The notes beneath the pieces were generated by a model that was not told where the DNA came from, ran no database searches, and saw only the letters and a list, made by a program, of their open reading frames with translations. A program made the translations under genes and the position numbers. DNA of 64,000 nt. Source: Natronobacterium haloterrestre. Its GTDB lineage: Archaea > Halobacteriota > Halobacteria > Halobacteriales > Natrialbaceae. The stretch's first letter is position 1. Each line of letters begins with the position of its first letter. Below, one piece after another: positions 41,786 through 50,432 of this stretch. Where the stretch lies: contig NZ_FOKW01000008.1 in assembly GCF_900112205.1 (NCBI RefSeq), positions 182,733 to 246,732 of the forward strand, read 5' to 3'.

Positions 41786-42748
41786 GTGAACCTCTATCGT
41801 AGTGCCCGGGCCGTCGCCGGCGCGTCCGGCGACGACGCGATCGACTGGGCATCGGCAGCCGAAGCCGCAAAGGCCGCCACCGATCCCGGCTCGATCGCGC
41901 TCGAGGCCGGGGAGCGGGAGGCGTACGCCCGCGACGTCCGCGACGCCCGCGAAGGGATCCGCACGGTATCGGGTCTCGAGTTCGACGTCCCGGACACCGT
42001 CGAGATCCAGAACCGCCACCACTGGATCGACGCCAACGTCGCGACCTTCGAGCGGGTGATGGGCACGCTCGAGGACCACGCCCCACCCGGCGCGTTCCCC
42101 GGCGTCGCCCGAACGATCAACACCGGGACGATGACCGTTTTACTCGCCTTCCTCGGGCGGAACGTCCTCGGCCAGTACGACCCGCTGTTGCTCGCCGAAA
42201 CGCCCGACGACGACCACGCCCTGTACTTCGTCCGTCCGAACATCCTGAAGGCGGCCGACGCGCTCGCGGTCGATCCCGACCGGTTCCGTCGCTGGATCGC
42301 CTTCCACGAAGTGACTCACGCCGCCGAGTTCGGGGCCGCACCGTGGCTCTCGGAACACCTCGAGCGGCGGATGGAAGACGGCATCGCGAAGCTCTCGGAG
42401 GGGTCGTTCGACCGGCAGGCGTTCCGCGAACTCGACGCCGCGATGACCGTCGTCGAGGGGTACGCCGAACTGCTGATGGACCACGCCTTCGACGACGAGT
42501 ACGCCGATCTGCGGCGGAAACTCGACGAGCGACGGCAGGGACGGGGCCCGCTACAGCGGCTGTTCCGCCGACTGCTCGGCCTCGGCCTGAAGCGCCGCCA
42601 GTACGAACGCGGGAAGGACTTCTTCGAGACGGTCGTCGACGCACGGGACCTCGAGACCGCGAGCCTGGTGTGGGAGGGGCCGGAGTATCTCCCGAGCCAC
42701 GAGGAACTGGACGCGCCGGGTGTCTGGCTGCGCCGGGTAGAGCGCTAG
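41786..42748 (+). CDS. zinc-binding hydrolase of the F420-associated (DUF2342-like) family
   Basis: 320 residues from GTG 41786 ('VNLYRSARAVAGASGDDAID'). The zinc protease-like motif H-E-x-x-H is in 'IAFHEVTHAAEFGAAPWL', with a helical fold around it, and 'MTVVEGYAELLMDHAFD' supplies a further Glu. This combination matches a family known mostly from actinobacteria that co-occurs with coenzyme F420 biosynthesis and has no tested activity. Haloarchaea make F420, so the presence fits. The gene is alone. Confidence 0.78.
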   Translation: MNLYRSARAVAGASGDDAIDWASAAEAAKAATDPGSIALEAGEREAYARDVRDAREGIRTVSGLEFDVPDTVEIQNRHHWIDANVATFERVMGTLEDHAPPGAFPGVARTINTGTMTVLLAFLGRNVLGQYDPLLLAETPDDDHALYFVRPNILKAADALAVDPDRFRRWIAFHEVTHAAEFGAAPWLSEHLERRMEDGIAKLSEGSFDRQAFRELDAAMTVVEGYAELLMDHAFDDEYADLRRKLDERRQGRGPLQRLFRRLLGLGLKRRQYERGKDFFETVVDARDLETASLVWEGPEYLPSHEELDAPGVWLRRVER

Positions 42749-42763
42749 GGGCTGCTGCTCCGC

Positions 42764-43000
42764 TCAGTTGACGATCCAGGACAGGTACCACACCAGCGCA
42801 CCGCCGACGAGCAGGCCGGCGGCCGTCACCAGCCCGACCATCGGCAGCGACGCGCCGCCCTGGAGAGCCATCATGCTGCCCGAGAGGCCGACCAGCAGGA
42901 CGAACCCGGCCGCGAGGCGGCGTCTGGCGGCCGGATCGCCCGTGTTTCGGTTCGGCCGAGACCCCGAACCCGATCCCGAACTGCGGTTCCGCCGCCCCAT
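42764..43000 (-). CDS. small two-helix membrane protein
   Basis: 78 residues from ATG 43000. A serine/glycine/arginine-rich N-terminus ('MGRRNRSSGSGSGSRPNR') precedes two helices ('LAAGFVLLVGLSGSMMALQG' and 'MVGLVTAAGLLVGGALVWYL'). It lies two bases after the NTF2-like gene on the same strand, so they are probably cotranscribed. Function unknown. Confidence 0.65.
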   Translation of the reverse strand: MGRRNRSSGSGSGSRPNRNTGDPAARRRLAAGFVLLVGLSGSMMALQGGASLPMVGLVTAAGLLVGGALVWYLSWIVN

Positions 43001-43002
43001 CG

Positions 43003-43431
43003 TCACTCGAGCCTCCGCGGTGTGCTGACGTGCATCGTCGCGAAGCGCCAGTGGGGGGCGGGATCGTCAGCCGGTCCGTCGGCACTCGCGTCCGTCCTCG
43101 CCGGCGACGGGACCAGCGTTCCGCTCCAGCGACTCTCGAACTCCCGCTCCTCGCCGCTCTCCGCGTCCGTCCACGCCATCCGAACCTCGTCCGCGAACCA
43201 CGCGGCCGAATCGCGTTCCTCGACGACGAGGCGACCGCTCGTGACCGTCCAGTCCGTCGTCGTCTCGGTCTGGTTTCGGAGGGCATCGGCTACCTCGTCG
43301 TAGCCGAACAGCGATTCCTCGATGCCGAACTTCACCGTCGAGTCGTCCTCGAGGAAGTACGGCGCGAGCGGATCGCCCTCGCGGAGCGCCTCGTAGTAGT
43401 CCCGGACGACGGTTTCGGCGGCTTCGACCAT
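43003..43431 (-). CDS. NTF2/SnoaL-like domain protein
   Basis: 142 residues from ATG 43431 ('MVEAAETVVRDYYEALREGD'). The cone-shaped NTF2-like fold is suggested by the helix 'VVRDYYEALREGDPLAPYF', the strand 'FGIEESLFGYDEVADAL' and the final sheet 'DPAPHWRFATMHVSTPRR'. This superfamily includes SnoaL enzymes and ligand-binding proteins. No catalytic residue is clear. Likely cotranscribed with the two-helix protein after it. Confidence 0.75.
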   Translation of the reverse strand: MVEAAETVVRDYYEALREGDPLAPYFLEDDSTVKFGIEESLFGYDEVADALRNQTETTTDWTVTSGRLVVEERDSAAWFADEVRMAWTDAESGEEREFESRWSGTLVPSPARTDASADGPADDPAPHWRFATMHVSTPRRLE

Positions 43432-43518
43432 GGACGTAGTGGTGGCTCGCGTCCTCAAAGGTTCACCGGACGCGAACGCAGGCCTGGTCGGCTGGGAAGC
43501 GAGAAAAGCAACTGCGGC

Positions 43519-44070
43519 TCACATGAAACCTCGGCCGACCTCGTCCGTCTCGATCAGGTCCTCGAGTTCCGCGTTCAGCAACTCGTCGGCCTCCTCGAAC
43601 CGGTCGGCCAGTTCCTCGAGTTCGTCGGGCCGATCGTACTGGTCGTACTCCATCGGGCCGAACGCAGGGCTCTCGATGGCCTCCATGACGTCGTCGAACA
43701 GGTCCTGCGGTCGCGTCGGGGCGTCGGCGTGGGTCTCGAGGACGGTCTCTAGCCGGTTCGAAAGCGTCTCGGCTTCGTCCTCGTCCTCGGGCGGCGACTG
43801 GACAGCGAACCGGCCGCTGCCGTCGTTCTCGGGCATGAACGCCCCGATCTCGTCGTCGATCTTGCGCGCGACCTGGGTGCCGACGCCGCGCACCTCGAAG
43901 GGGTTCTTCGCGTACGTCTTCAGGAAGAAGACGCCAGCGGAGGGATGCGCGAGGTACATGTCTTCGCCGACGCCGCCGGCCCGGTCACCGGCGACGGCGC
44001 GCCAGTCCTCCGACTCGACGTCCTGCTCGGTGACGTCCTCGAGTATGTCCTGCCACTCGCGAATCCGCAT
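43519..44070 (-). CDS. hypothetical acidic protein, 183 aa
   Basis: Soluble acidic protein with three parts: a small alpha/beta N-terminal half ('MYLAHPSAGVFFLKTYAKN'), a linker, and a helical C-terminal half with coiled-coil-like acidic helices ('DELEELADRFEEADELLNAE'). No family is recognised from motifs. The start is ATG 44070. Codon use fits its neighbours. The stop is 88 bases from the start of the NTF2-like gene. Confidence 0.7.
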   Translation of the reverse strand: MRIREWQDILEDVTEQDVESEDWRAVAGDRAGGVGEDMYLAHPSAGVFFLKTYAKNPFEVRGVGTQVARKIDDEIGAFMPENDGSGRFAVQSPPEDEDEAETLSNRLETVLETHADAPTRPQDLFDDVMEAIESPAFGPMEYDQYDRPDELEELADRFEEADELLNAELEDLIETDEVGRGFM

Positions 44071-44156
44071 GCGTGAGGGTTGTGACGCGGATGGAATGAA
44101 CGTATCGGTCCCGGCGGTCCCCCGCGGGTCGCGCTCGCGGTCCGATCGCAGGCGTC

Positions 44157-44207
44157 GGCGTCAGCGTCGCCCCGGCGTCAGCGTCGCCCCGGCGTCAGCG
44201 TCGCCCT
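44157..44207. repeat. three 17-bp tandem repeats
   Basis: Perfect copies of GGCGTCAGCGTCGCCCC lie at 44157-44173 and 44174-44190, with a third, one base changed, at 44191-44207. The unit is not a multiple of three and lies between genes, 115 bases before the small membrane gene at 44323. Confidence 0.85.
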
Positions 44208-44322
44208 CGAACCGGTCGCTCGTGGTGACCGTCTCCGCTCCCGGAACCTGCGCGAACCAAAAGGAATACGACCGCTCCGTCGACAGGGATCGTAAGCGGT
44301 ACTCGGTAACCGATCGTTTCCA

Positions 44323-44592
44323 ATGTCCGTCCGCCAACCACTCCGGCTGATCGAACTGTTTCGCGCCGCACCGGCAAAGAGCGCGCTCCTGACGCTGGGA
44401 CCGGCCGCACTCGCGGTCGGACAACTGCTCAACAGCTACGTCAACGGCGTCTCGCCGGTCGTATCACTGGGTTTCGCCGCCGTTATGCTGACGTTTGCTG
44501 CCGTCGCGACCGGCCACCACGCCGCCGAACACCGGCTGCGCGAACTCGAGCGCGAGGTAGTTTCCGACGCGGACTTCGAGGGCGCGGACTGA
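44323..44592 (+). CDS. small two-helix membrane protein, 89 aa
   Basis: Two hydrophobic helices ('SALLTLGPAALAVGQLL' and 'PVVSLGFAAVMLTFAAVAT') are flanked by polar ends. A GHHAAEH segment after the second helix and an acidic C-terminus follow. No family is recognised. The start is ATG 44323. Confidence 0.6.
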   Translation: MSVRQPLRLIELFRAAPAKSALLTLGPAALAVGQLLNSYVNGVSPVVSLGFAAVMLTFAAVATGHHAAEHRLRELEREVVSDADFEGAD

Positions 44593-44687
44593 CCTCGCCG
44601 TTGGCCGCTCGACTCGGGACCCTGCGCTTTCGTGACCCCGCTCCGGGGATGGAAGCCGCTGCGTAGAAATCGCCCGCACAGCACCCG

Positions 44688-45236
44688 CTACGTTCGCGCC
44701 TCCGGTTCCGTCGTCACGGTCCGCGCTTCTCGGGCCTCGTAGGCGTTGTACCCGGCGAGTCCCGCGATCAACAGCCCGGTGACGATCGTGCTCCAGAACA
44801 TGCCGCCGATCATCTCGAGCAGCGCCGCCGAGATGATCAGCCAGATCCCGAGCACCGCGACGAGCGACGCGACGCCGACGCTCAACGGCACGTCGTTCGA
44901 GAGCCGGTAGTAATTGTAGCCCGCGGCGACGAAGACGACCGCGCCGACGAGACCGTTGTTCCAGAGGATCTCGCTGCCGACGTCGTAGATCAGGACGGAC
45001 GCGGCGGCCCACAGGCCGAGCACGGCGACGATCCCGCTGACGACCGACGTGTTCCGACGGCGCTCCTCGTTGGCGAGCGCCGCGCCGTCGTCGCGGGGAG
45101 CGTGACCGCCCTGGCCGGTCCGCTCGCCGGAGGCGGCTCCCGTCCCGGAATCGGTTTCGGCCGGCGTCGGGCCGCTCGGATCGTCGACGCCGGGCTCCGA
45201 GTCCGTTCCCCGGTCGTCGCGGTTCGGATCACTCAT
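44688..45236 (-). CDS. SPW-repeat membrane protein
   Basis: 182 residues. The first 65 are a disordered acidic/glycine tail ('MSDPNRDDRGTDSEPGVDD'). Then come four helices in two similar pairs: 'SVVSGIVAVLGLWAAASVLI' with 'WNNGLVGAVVFVAAGYNYYR', and 'VASLVAVLGIWLIISAALL' with 'FWSTIVTGLLIAGLAGYNAY'. The repeated W/N-G-x-x-G and G-Y-N-x-Y pattern fits the SPW-repeat family, of unknown function. Divergent from the nuclease-helicase gene. Confidence 0.75.
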   Translation of the reverse strand: MSDPNRDDRGTDSEPGVDDPSGPTPAETDSGTGAASGERTGQGGHAPRDDGAALANEERRRNTSVVSGIVAVLGLWAAASVLIYDVGSEILWNNGLVGAVVFVAAGYNYYRLSNDVPLSVGVASLVAVLGIWLIISAALLEMIGGMFWSTIVTGLLIAGLAGYNAYEAREARTVTTEPEART

Positions 45237-45389
45237 GGCACCCGGTGGTTCGGCCGTGATTCAAAAAGGAGTCGCGACCGTTTCGACCCGTCCCGGACCG
45301 GTTCGGTCGGTAATGATTGCTTACGACCGGATCCGGGCGACGAGCCGGGACCGATAGCGTTTTTGATCGGTCGCCCGTGACGAGTAGCC

Positions 45390-48305
45390 GTGCACGTACG
45401 CGGAACCGTCGCGGGCGAGGTCGAGGTTCGCTCGGTGTCGACGACGTACGGCGAGACCGATCTGGCGGAGGTCCCGCTTCGCCTCGAGGGGGGCGAGGGA
45501 ATCGAGGGGGGCGAGGGGGGCGAGGATGGGAACGAACACGCGGCAGCCACCCAGGAACGGGCGGGGAACGAGCCGACCGAACGGCCCGGTACAGCCGAGA
45601 CCACGGTCACGCTGTGGAACAAGTGGACCGAGTCGGCCGAACTCCTCGAGCCGGGAATGGAACTGCTCGTCACGAACGCCGAACGCGAGGAGTACCGCGG
45701 CGAGATCCAGTACGCGACGACCGGCGACTCCTACGTCGTCGTCGAGCCGAGTTTCCTCGTCAACGTGACGGCAATCCGCAACTGGGTGGAGTGTCCCCGC
45801 CTCTATTACCTGAACAAGCTCTCGGGGATCCCGCTGAACTACCCCGTCGTGAAAGGGACCATTGTCCACGAGGTGTTCGGCGACCTCCTGCGGGGCCGAG
45901 ACCTCGAGGAGGCCATCGAGGCCCGCGTCGAGGAACACGGCCTCGAACTCGGCCTGCTCGGCGAGTCCGCCGACGCCGTCGCCGACGACGTCCGGGAGAA
46001 CGCCGCGGCGATCGAGGGCTGGCTCGAGCAGGGTCGGTTGACGGAGGAGGATGGGGCGGCGACAGCCGCCGACGATGGGGCGGCGACAGCCGCCGACGAT
46101 GGGGCGGCGACAGCCGCCGACGATGGGGCGGCGACAGCCGCCGACGATGGGGCGGCGACAGCCGCCGACAACCCGGAGCGGGCGTTCACGCCCGCGGAGG
46201 GGAGCTGGCGCTCCGAACAACTCCTGATCAGCGAGACGTTCGGCATCCGCGGCCGGGCCGACGCCATCCGGCGGGGCGCGCCGGTCGAGTTGAAGACGGG
46301 CAAGAACCTGAAGAAGGAACCCCGGTTCAAGGACAAGGTCCAGGCCGCCTGCTACGCGCTGTTGCTCGAGGAACACGGCGGCGACGTCGATACCGGGACC
46401 CTGCTGTACACGAAGAACTCGGCGCTGGATCGCAACGAGGAGACCGGCGACCTCACCCCTGCGAAGGACTTCTCGATGGGCGACGGGCTCCTGAAGTTCG
46501 TCGTCCGACTGCGCAACGAGATCGCCGCGATGGAGACGAGCGGCGACGTGCCGACGGGGTACGAGGGCGACGCCAAGTGCGAGTACTGCTTCGAGCAGGA
46601 CACCTGCATGGTCGTCTCGGGCCGGCTCGACCAGGAGTCGAAAGCCGGACAGATCGGCCAGGCGCTGCCCGAGGAGGAACGCGAGTACTTCGAACGGTTC
46701 TACCGCGCGATCGAGGAGGAACGCCGGGAGGTCCACCGCGAGTACGCCAAGCTCTGGGAGCAAGACCCCGAGGAGCGGGCCGACGACGACCGCGCGCTGA
46801 TCGACCTCGAGTTCACGGAGATGCGGGAGCTCTCGGAGGGACGGTGGGAGCTTCGCGCCCGTCGGCAAAGCGGCGCGACCTCGAAACTGCGGGAGGGCGA
46901 CCTGGTGCTGGCGAGCGACGGCGATCCGGTTCGAGGGAGTTCGGAACTGGCGCGGATCGAGCGATTGGGGGACGAAATCGTCCTGACCGCGGACGAGCCG
47001 GTCGAGGTCACTCGGCTGGACGTCTACCCCTCCGAACTCACGACCGACCGGCTGCTCGCTGCCCTGCACGACTTCCTCCTGAAAGGGGACGACCGACGGA
47101 AAGACGTGCTGTTCGGCCGCGAAGAGCCCGAATTCGACCTCCCCGACGAGACGTTCATCGGCAACAACGACGCACAGAACGAGGCCGTCCGGATGGCCGT
47201 CGGTGCCGAGGACGTCGCGCTGATCCACGGCCCGCCGGGCACCGGCAAGACCTACACCATCGCCCGCGCCGTCCGCGCGATGGTCGAGCGCGGCGAGCGC
47301 GTCCTGCTGTCGGCCTTCACCAATCGCGCCGTCGACAACGTCCTCGAGGCCTTGCTCGAGGGACTCGAGGACGTGATCGACGAGGATCGGATCGTCCGCG
47401 TCGGCTCCGAGAGCGGCGTCCGCGAGGACATGGAGCCGTACCGCCTCGAGCGCGCCGGCGACCCCGGGGATCGGCTCGCGGAACTGCAGAACGCACAGGT
47501 GGTGGCGGCGACGACCGCGACCTGCGGCTCGCGGGTGATGAAAGAGCAGTCGTTCGACGTCGCATTGGTCGACGAGGCCGCCCAGCTCACCGAGCCCGGG
47601 ACCTGTGCGGCGGTCAACCTCGCGGAGCGGTTCGTCCTCGTCGGCGACCACGAACAGCTCCCGCCGGTCGTCCGCGCGGAGAACGACCTCACGGAGTCGC
47701 TGTTCGAGCGACTCGTCGACCTCCACCCCGAGGCCGGCGTCATGCTCGACCGCCAGTACCGGATGAACCAGCGCATCCAGGCGTTCGCCTCGCAGGAGTT
47801 CTACGACGGGAAGCTCCGGCCCGCCGAACCGGAAGTCGCCGCGCGGACTCTGGACGACCTCGAGGGGGTCGCCCGCGCGGACCTGCCCGAGGGCTTGCGG
47901 GACCCCGTCTCGTTCGTCGGCGTCGAGGGCGACGGCGGCCGCTACACGGACGGCGAGGAGGCCGCCCGGATCGCCGACCTGATCGACGCCTACGAGGCCG
48001 CCGGGCTCGACCGCTCCGAGATCGGGGTCATCGCCCCCTTCCGGGCGCAAGTCTCGGAGATCTCGAAACGCGTCCCCGACGACGTCGCCGTCGACACCGT
48101 CGACCGCTTCCAGGGCTCGAGCCAGGAGGTCATCGTCGTCTCCTTCACCGCGACCGGGTCGCTCGAGGGACCGATCTTCGAGGACTACCGCCGGATCAAC
48201 GTCGCGCTGACCCGGCCCAAGCGGGCGCTGGTGCTCGTCGGCGATCCTGCGGCGCTCGAGACCGACCCCGTGTACGAACGGATGCTCGAGTGGGCACGAC
48301 AGTAG
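45390..48305 (+). CDS. Cas4/Dna2-like nuclease-helicase (superfamily I)
   Basis: 971 residues from GTG 45390. The N-terminal part is a RecB/Cas4-type nuclease: His160, Asp291 in 'GRADAIR' and Glu300-x-Lys302 in 'VELKTGK' form the metal site. Cys135, 397, 400 and 406 match the 4Fe-4S cluster of Cas4/Dna2. The C-terminal half is an SF1 helicase with GPPGTGKT (614-621), 'DEAAQLTEP', 'GDHEQLPPV', 'RQYRMNQ' and 'VDRFQGSSQEVI'. It likely processes DNA ends or Okazaki flaps, as in Dna2. Residues 221-260 are five perfect copies of DGAATAAD from a 24-bp tandem repeat. Confidence 0.92.
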   Translation: MHVRGTVAGEVEVRSVSTTYGETDLAEVPLRLEGGEGIEGGEGGEDGNEHAAATQERAGNEPTERPGTAETTVTLWNKWTESAELLEPGMELLVTNAEREEYRGEIQYATTGDSYVVVEPSFLVNVTAIRNWVECPRLYYLNKLSGIPLNYPVVKGTIVHEVFGDLLRGRDLEEAIEARVEEHGLELGLLGESADAVADDVRENAAAIEGWLEQGRLTEEDGAATAADDGAATAADDGAATAADDGAATAADDGAATAADNPERAFTPAEGSWRSEQLLISETFGIRGRADAIRRGAPVELKTGKNLKKEPRFKDKVQAACYALLLEEHGGDVDTGTLLYTKNSALDRNEETGDLTPAKDFSMGDGLLKFVVRLRNEIAAMETSGDVPTGYEGDAKCEYCFEQDTCMVVSGRLDQESKAGQIGQALPEEEREYFERFYRAIEEERREVHREYAKLWEQDPEERADDDRALIDLEFTEMRELSEGRWELRARRQSGATSKLREGDLVLASDGDPVRGSSELARIERLGDEIVLTADEPVEVTRLDVYPSELTTDRLLAALHDFLLKGDDRRKDVLFGREEPEFDLPDETFIGNNDAQNEAVRMAVGAEDVALIHGPPGTGKTYTIARAVRAMVERGERVLLSAFTNRAVDNVLEALLEGLEDVIDEDRIVRVGSESGVREDMEPYRLERAGDPGDRLAELQNAQVVAATTATCGSRVMKEQSFDVALVDEAAQLTEPGTCAAVNLAERFVLVGDHEQLPPVVRAENDLTESLFERLVDLHPEAGVMLDRQYRMNQRIQAFASQEFYDGKLRPAEPEVAARTLDDLEGVARADLPEGLRDPVSFVGVEGDGGRYTDGEEAARIADLIDAYEAAGLDRSEIGVIAPFRAQVSEISKRVPDDVAVDTVDRFQGSSQEVIVVSFTATGSLEGPIFEDYRRINVALTRPKRALVLVGDPAALETDPVYERMLEWARQ
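46050..46169. repeat. coding minisatellite, five perfect 24-bp copies
   Basis: Five identical in-frame units (46050-46073, then every 24 bases to 46169) encode DGAATAAD each. Every unit contains an internal inverted repeat GGCGGC-GACA-GCCGCC. Perfect identity points to recent expansion by slippage or recombination, so copy number should vary among close relatives. Confidence 0.95.
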
Positions 48306-48407
48306 CTGCGGAATCGTCGGTGACAGCGGACAGCGACACTGCTTTCTCCGCCGATCGGTCGTGAAAGTGTAACATCACGAATTTTATCGATCGATGTTCG
48401 AAAACCA

Positions 48408-48416
48408 CATATAGTA
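48408..48416 (+). promoter_or_regulatory. TATA box of the second symporter unit
   Basis: CATATAGTA lies 26-34 bases before the ATG of the 46-codon gene (48442), with A+T-rich flanks. It marks that small gene as the first of the transcript. TAGAA-CAA-TTCTA just downstream (about 48415-48427) is a short palindrome at the likely start site. Confidence 0.55.
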
Positions 48417-48441
48417 GAACAATTCTATTCCGCGATGTGTT

Positions 48442-48582
48442 ATGACGTCGCTAGGCGGGTTACCGGTCGGAACGGCCGTCGCGATCCTCGTGATGGTAGT
48501 CGTTCCGATCGTCACGTACCTGTTGTACAGGATCGATCACCAGCGCGGAGACGGGCGCGTAACCGTCCTGGGCAAACGATAA
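48442..48582 (+). CDS. 46-residue membrane peptide before SSS symporter
   Basis: One hydrophobic helix ('VGTAVAILVMVVVPIVTYLL') follows 'MTSLGGLP' and precedes a basic tail ('YRIDHQRGDGRV'). The stop TAA is one base before the symporter ATG (TAAcATG). The TATA box at 48408 is spaced for a leaderless start here. So the small gene leads the transcript and is translationally coupled to the symporter. Inference: partner subunit, like the peptide after the symporter at 15896, although the two peptides are not alike in sequence. Confidence 0.7.
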   Translation: MTSLGGLPVGTAVAILVMVVVPIVTYLLYRIDHQRGDGRVTVLGKR

Positions 48583-48583
48583 C

Positions 48584-50041
48584 ATGTCGGAGGCACAGCT
48601 ACAGGCGACGTTCGGACTGTTCGTCGTGGTACTGCTGTCGATCGGACTCTACTTCTTCTTCACCACGGAGACGAAGCGGCTGTCGGACTACATGCTCGCG
48701 GATCGGGACGTCGGCACGGTCCCGATCGCGATCTCCGAGGTGACGGCGGTCGCCAGCGGATGGACGTTCTTCGCGTGGGTCGGCATCGGCTTCACCGTCG
48801 GGATGAGCGGCCTCTGGTTCTCGATCACGATGGTCCTGATCGTCCTGTTCCTCTACCGGTTCGTCGCTCCCCGATTCCGACGGACCTCCGAGGCGCTGGG
48901 GAGCCAGACCGTCGTCGATCACCTCGCCTCCACGTTCGACGACCACCGGCTCGGCCCGGTGATCCGACTCGTCGGCACCGTGACGATCGTCGTCTTCCTG
49001 ATGTCGTACATCGGGGCCCAGATCATCGCCATCGGCGAGGCGATGGACGTCGGCCTCGGTATCCCCTACACTACGGCCATCCTGATCGGCGGACTCGCGG
49101 TCGCGTTCTACACTACGCTCGGGGGATTCAACGCCTCCGTCACGGCCCACCTGCTCATGGGCTCGCTCGTGATCGTCGCCGCCATCCTGGTCCCGATCGG
49201 AATGGTCCTCGAGATCGGCGGCTGGTCGGCGTTCGTCTCCGAGGCGTCGGCGGTCGATCCGGCGCTCCTGACGATGACCGGCGGCGACGCAGGAACCGCG
49301 CTGCTGATCGCGGTCCTCTCCTGGGTGACCTTCGCGGCGGGCGCGATCGGCCAGCCCCACGGCCTGATGCGGTTCCAGGCGATCCGCTCGGAGCGGATCA
49401 TCAGCCGAGCGTCCGTCATCGCGGTCGCCTTCCAGTCGCTTCGGCTCACGGTCCCGCTGATCATGGGTGCCGCGGGCCGCGTGCTCTACGACGGTGCCGA
49501 CGTCCACCACGAGAACGTCGCGATGCACGCGATCATCGACATCTTCCCGTCCTGGCTCGCCGGACTGCTGCTGGCGGGGATCATCGGCGCGATCCTCTCG
49601 ACGTCTGACTCGATGATGATCGTCACCTCGGCCGACGTCACCCGCTTCTACGAGGAACACCTCAACCCCGACGCGACCGAGCGCGAACTGATCCTCTTCG
49701 GCCGCGGCGTCGTCCTCGCCGCCGCGCTGATCGGGATCGCGCTGGCCTACGTACGGCCGGGGACGATCTTCGACATCATCGAGTTCGCGTTCGTCGGACT
49801 CGGCGCTTCGCTCGGGATGCCCCTCGCCGCGGTCGTCATCTGGGAGAAGACGACCGCCGAAGGGGTGTTCGCGACGATCATCGTCGGCCTACTGGGCTCG
49901 GTCGGCAACCTCTATCTCTTCGCCGACTACTTCCCGATCCTCGTCTGGCCGGTCGCGATCGCGACGCTCGTCCTCGTGAGCGTGGCGACTTACGACGGCC
50001 GCGGGCAGTACGCCGACGAACGAACCGTCCCCACGGACTGA
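48584..50041 (+). CDS. sodium:solute symporter (SSS family), second copy
   Basis: 485 residues with about 13 membrane helices. The N-terminal 'LSDYMLADRDVGTVPIAISE' and 'TAVASGWTFFAWVGIGFTVG' are the sodium-binding region typical of PutP-like members, and 'GAIGQPHGLMRFQAIRSER' is a family loop. It is a different subgroup from the symporter at 15896. The substrate is unknown; proline or another amino acid would be usual for the PutP branch. It follows the 46-codon gene by one base and lacks a strong Shine-Dalgarno, fitting coupled translation. Confidence 0.9.
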   Translation: MSEAQLQATFGLFVVVLLSIGLYFFFTTETKRLSDYMLADRDVGTVPIAISEVTAVASGWTFFAWVGIGFTVGMSGLWFSITMVLIVLFLYRFVAPRFRRTSEALGSQTVVDHLASTFDDHRLGPVIRLVGTVTIVVFLMSYIGAQIIAIGEAMDVGLGIPYTTAILIGGLAVAFYTTLGGFNASVTAHLLMGSLVIVAAILVPIGMVLEIGGWSAFVSEASAVDPALLTMTGGDAGTALLIAVLSWVTFAAGAIGQPHGLMRFQAIRSERIISRASVIAVAFQSLRLTVPLIMGAAGRVLYDGADVHHENVAMHAIIDIFPSWLAGLLLAGIIGAILSTSDSMMIVTSADVTRFYEEHLNPDATERELILFGRGVVLAAALIGIALAYVRPGTIFDIIEFAFVGLGASLGMPLAAVVIWEKTTAEGVFATIIVGLLGSVGNLYLFADYFPILVWPVAIATLVLVSVATYDGRGQYADERTVPTD

Positions 50042-50121
50042 ACGCCAGTTCGGTCGCCACTACCTCCGTTCCTCTCGTTCCACGTGAGCAACGTTATGTA
50101 TCCTCTCTCGCAAGAGCCGAT

Positions 50122-50367
50122 ATGTCCCAGGCAGAGGGAGACGACCTGCCGGTCTACCCCAAGGACCTCCTCGTGCTCGGCGTCGTATCGCTGTTCGGTG
50201 GCCTGCTGATCGCGGCCTGGCTGCGCCCGCTCGAGGCCTCGCCGGAGTTTCTGTTCTCGATCTTCTCGGGTGCGGTCATGCTGGTGTTTTTCCTGTTCAT
50301 TCCGGTGATGGGGATCCGTCTGTTCCTCGAGGACCGGAACGACGAACCGGAGACGGACCCGGAGTGA
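50122..50367 (+). CDS. small two-helix membrane protein, 81 aa
   Basis: Two helices ('DLLVLGVVSLFGGLLIAAWL' and 'LFSIFSGAVMLVFFLFIP') are separated by a charged loop. The C-terminus is acidic. It has its own TATA-like ACGTTATGTATC about 30 bases upstream, so it may be separate from the symporter 80 bases before it. No family is recognised. Confidence 0.65.
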   Translation: MSQAEGDDLPVYPKDLLVLGVVSLFGGLLIAAWLRPLEASPEFLFSIFSGAVMLVFFLFIPVMGIRLFLEDRNDEPETDPE

Positions 50368-50432
50368 GTACGAAAACTGAAGAGTCGGACCCGCCGACGC
50401 CCATCGCCGACCGTCGACCGGACGAGCCCCCT

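Noticed and set aside
46050..46169. CRISPR-like array
   Set aside because: The 24-bp units are directly adjacent with no spacers and lie in frame inside a gene. The Cas4-like domain belongs to a Dna2-type enzyme and no cas genes are nearby.
45321..48050. Long minus-strand open frame opposite the nuclease-helicase
   Set aside because: The helicase and nuclease motifs are on the plus strand; the opposite frame has none.
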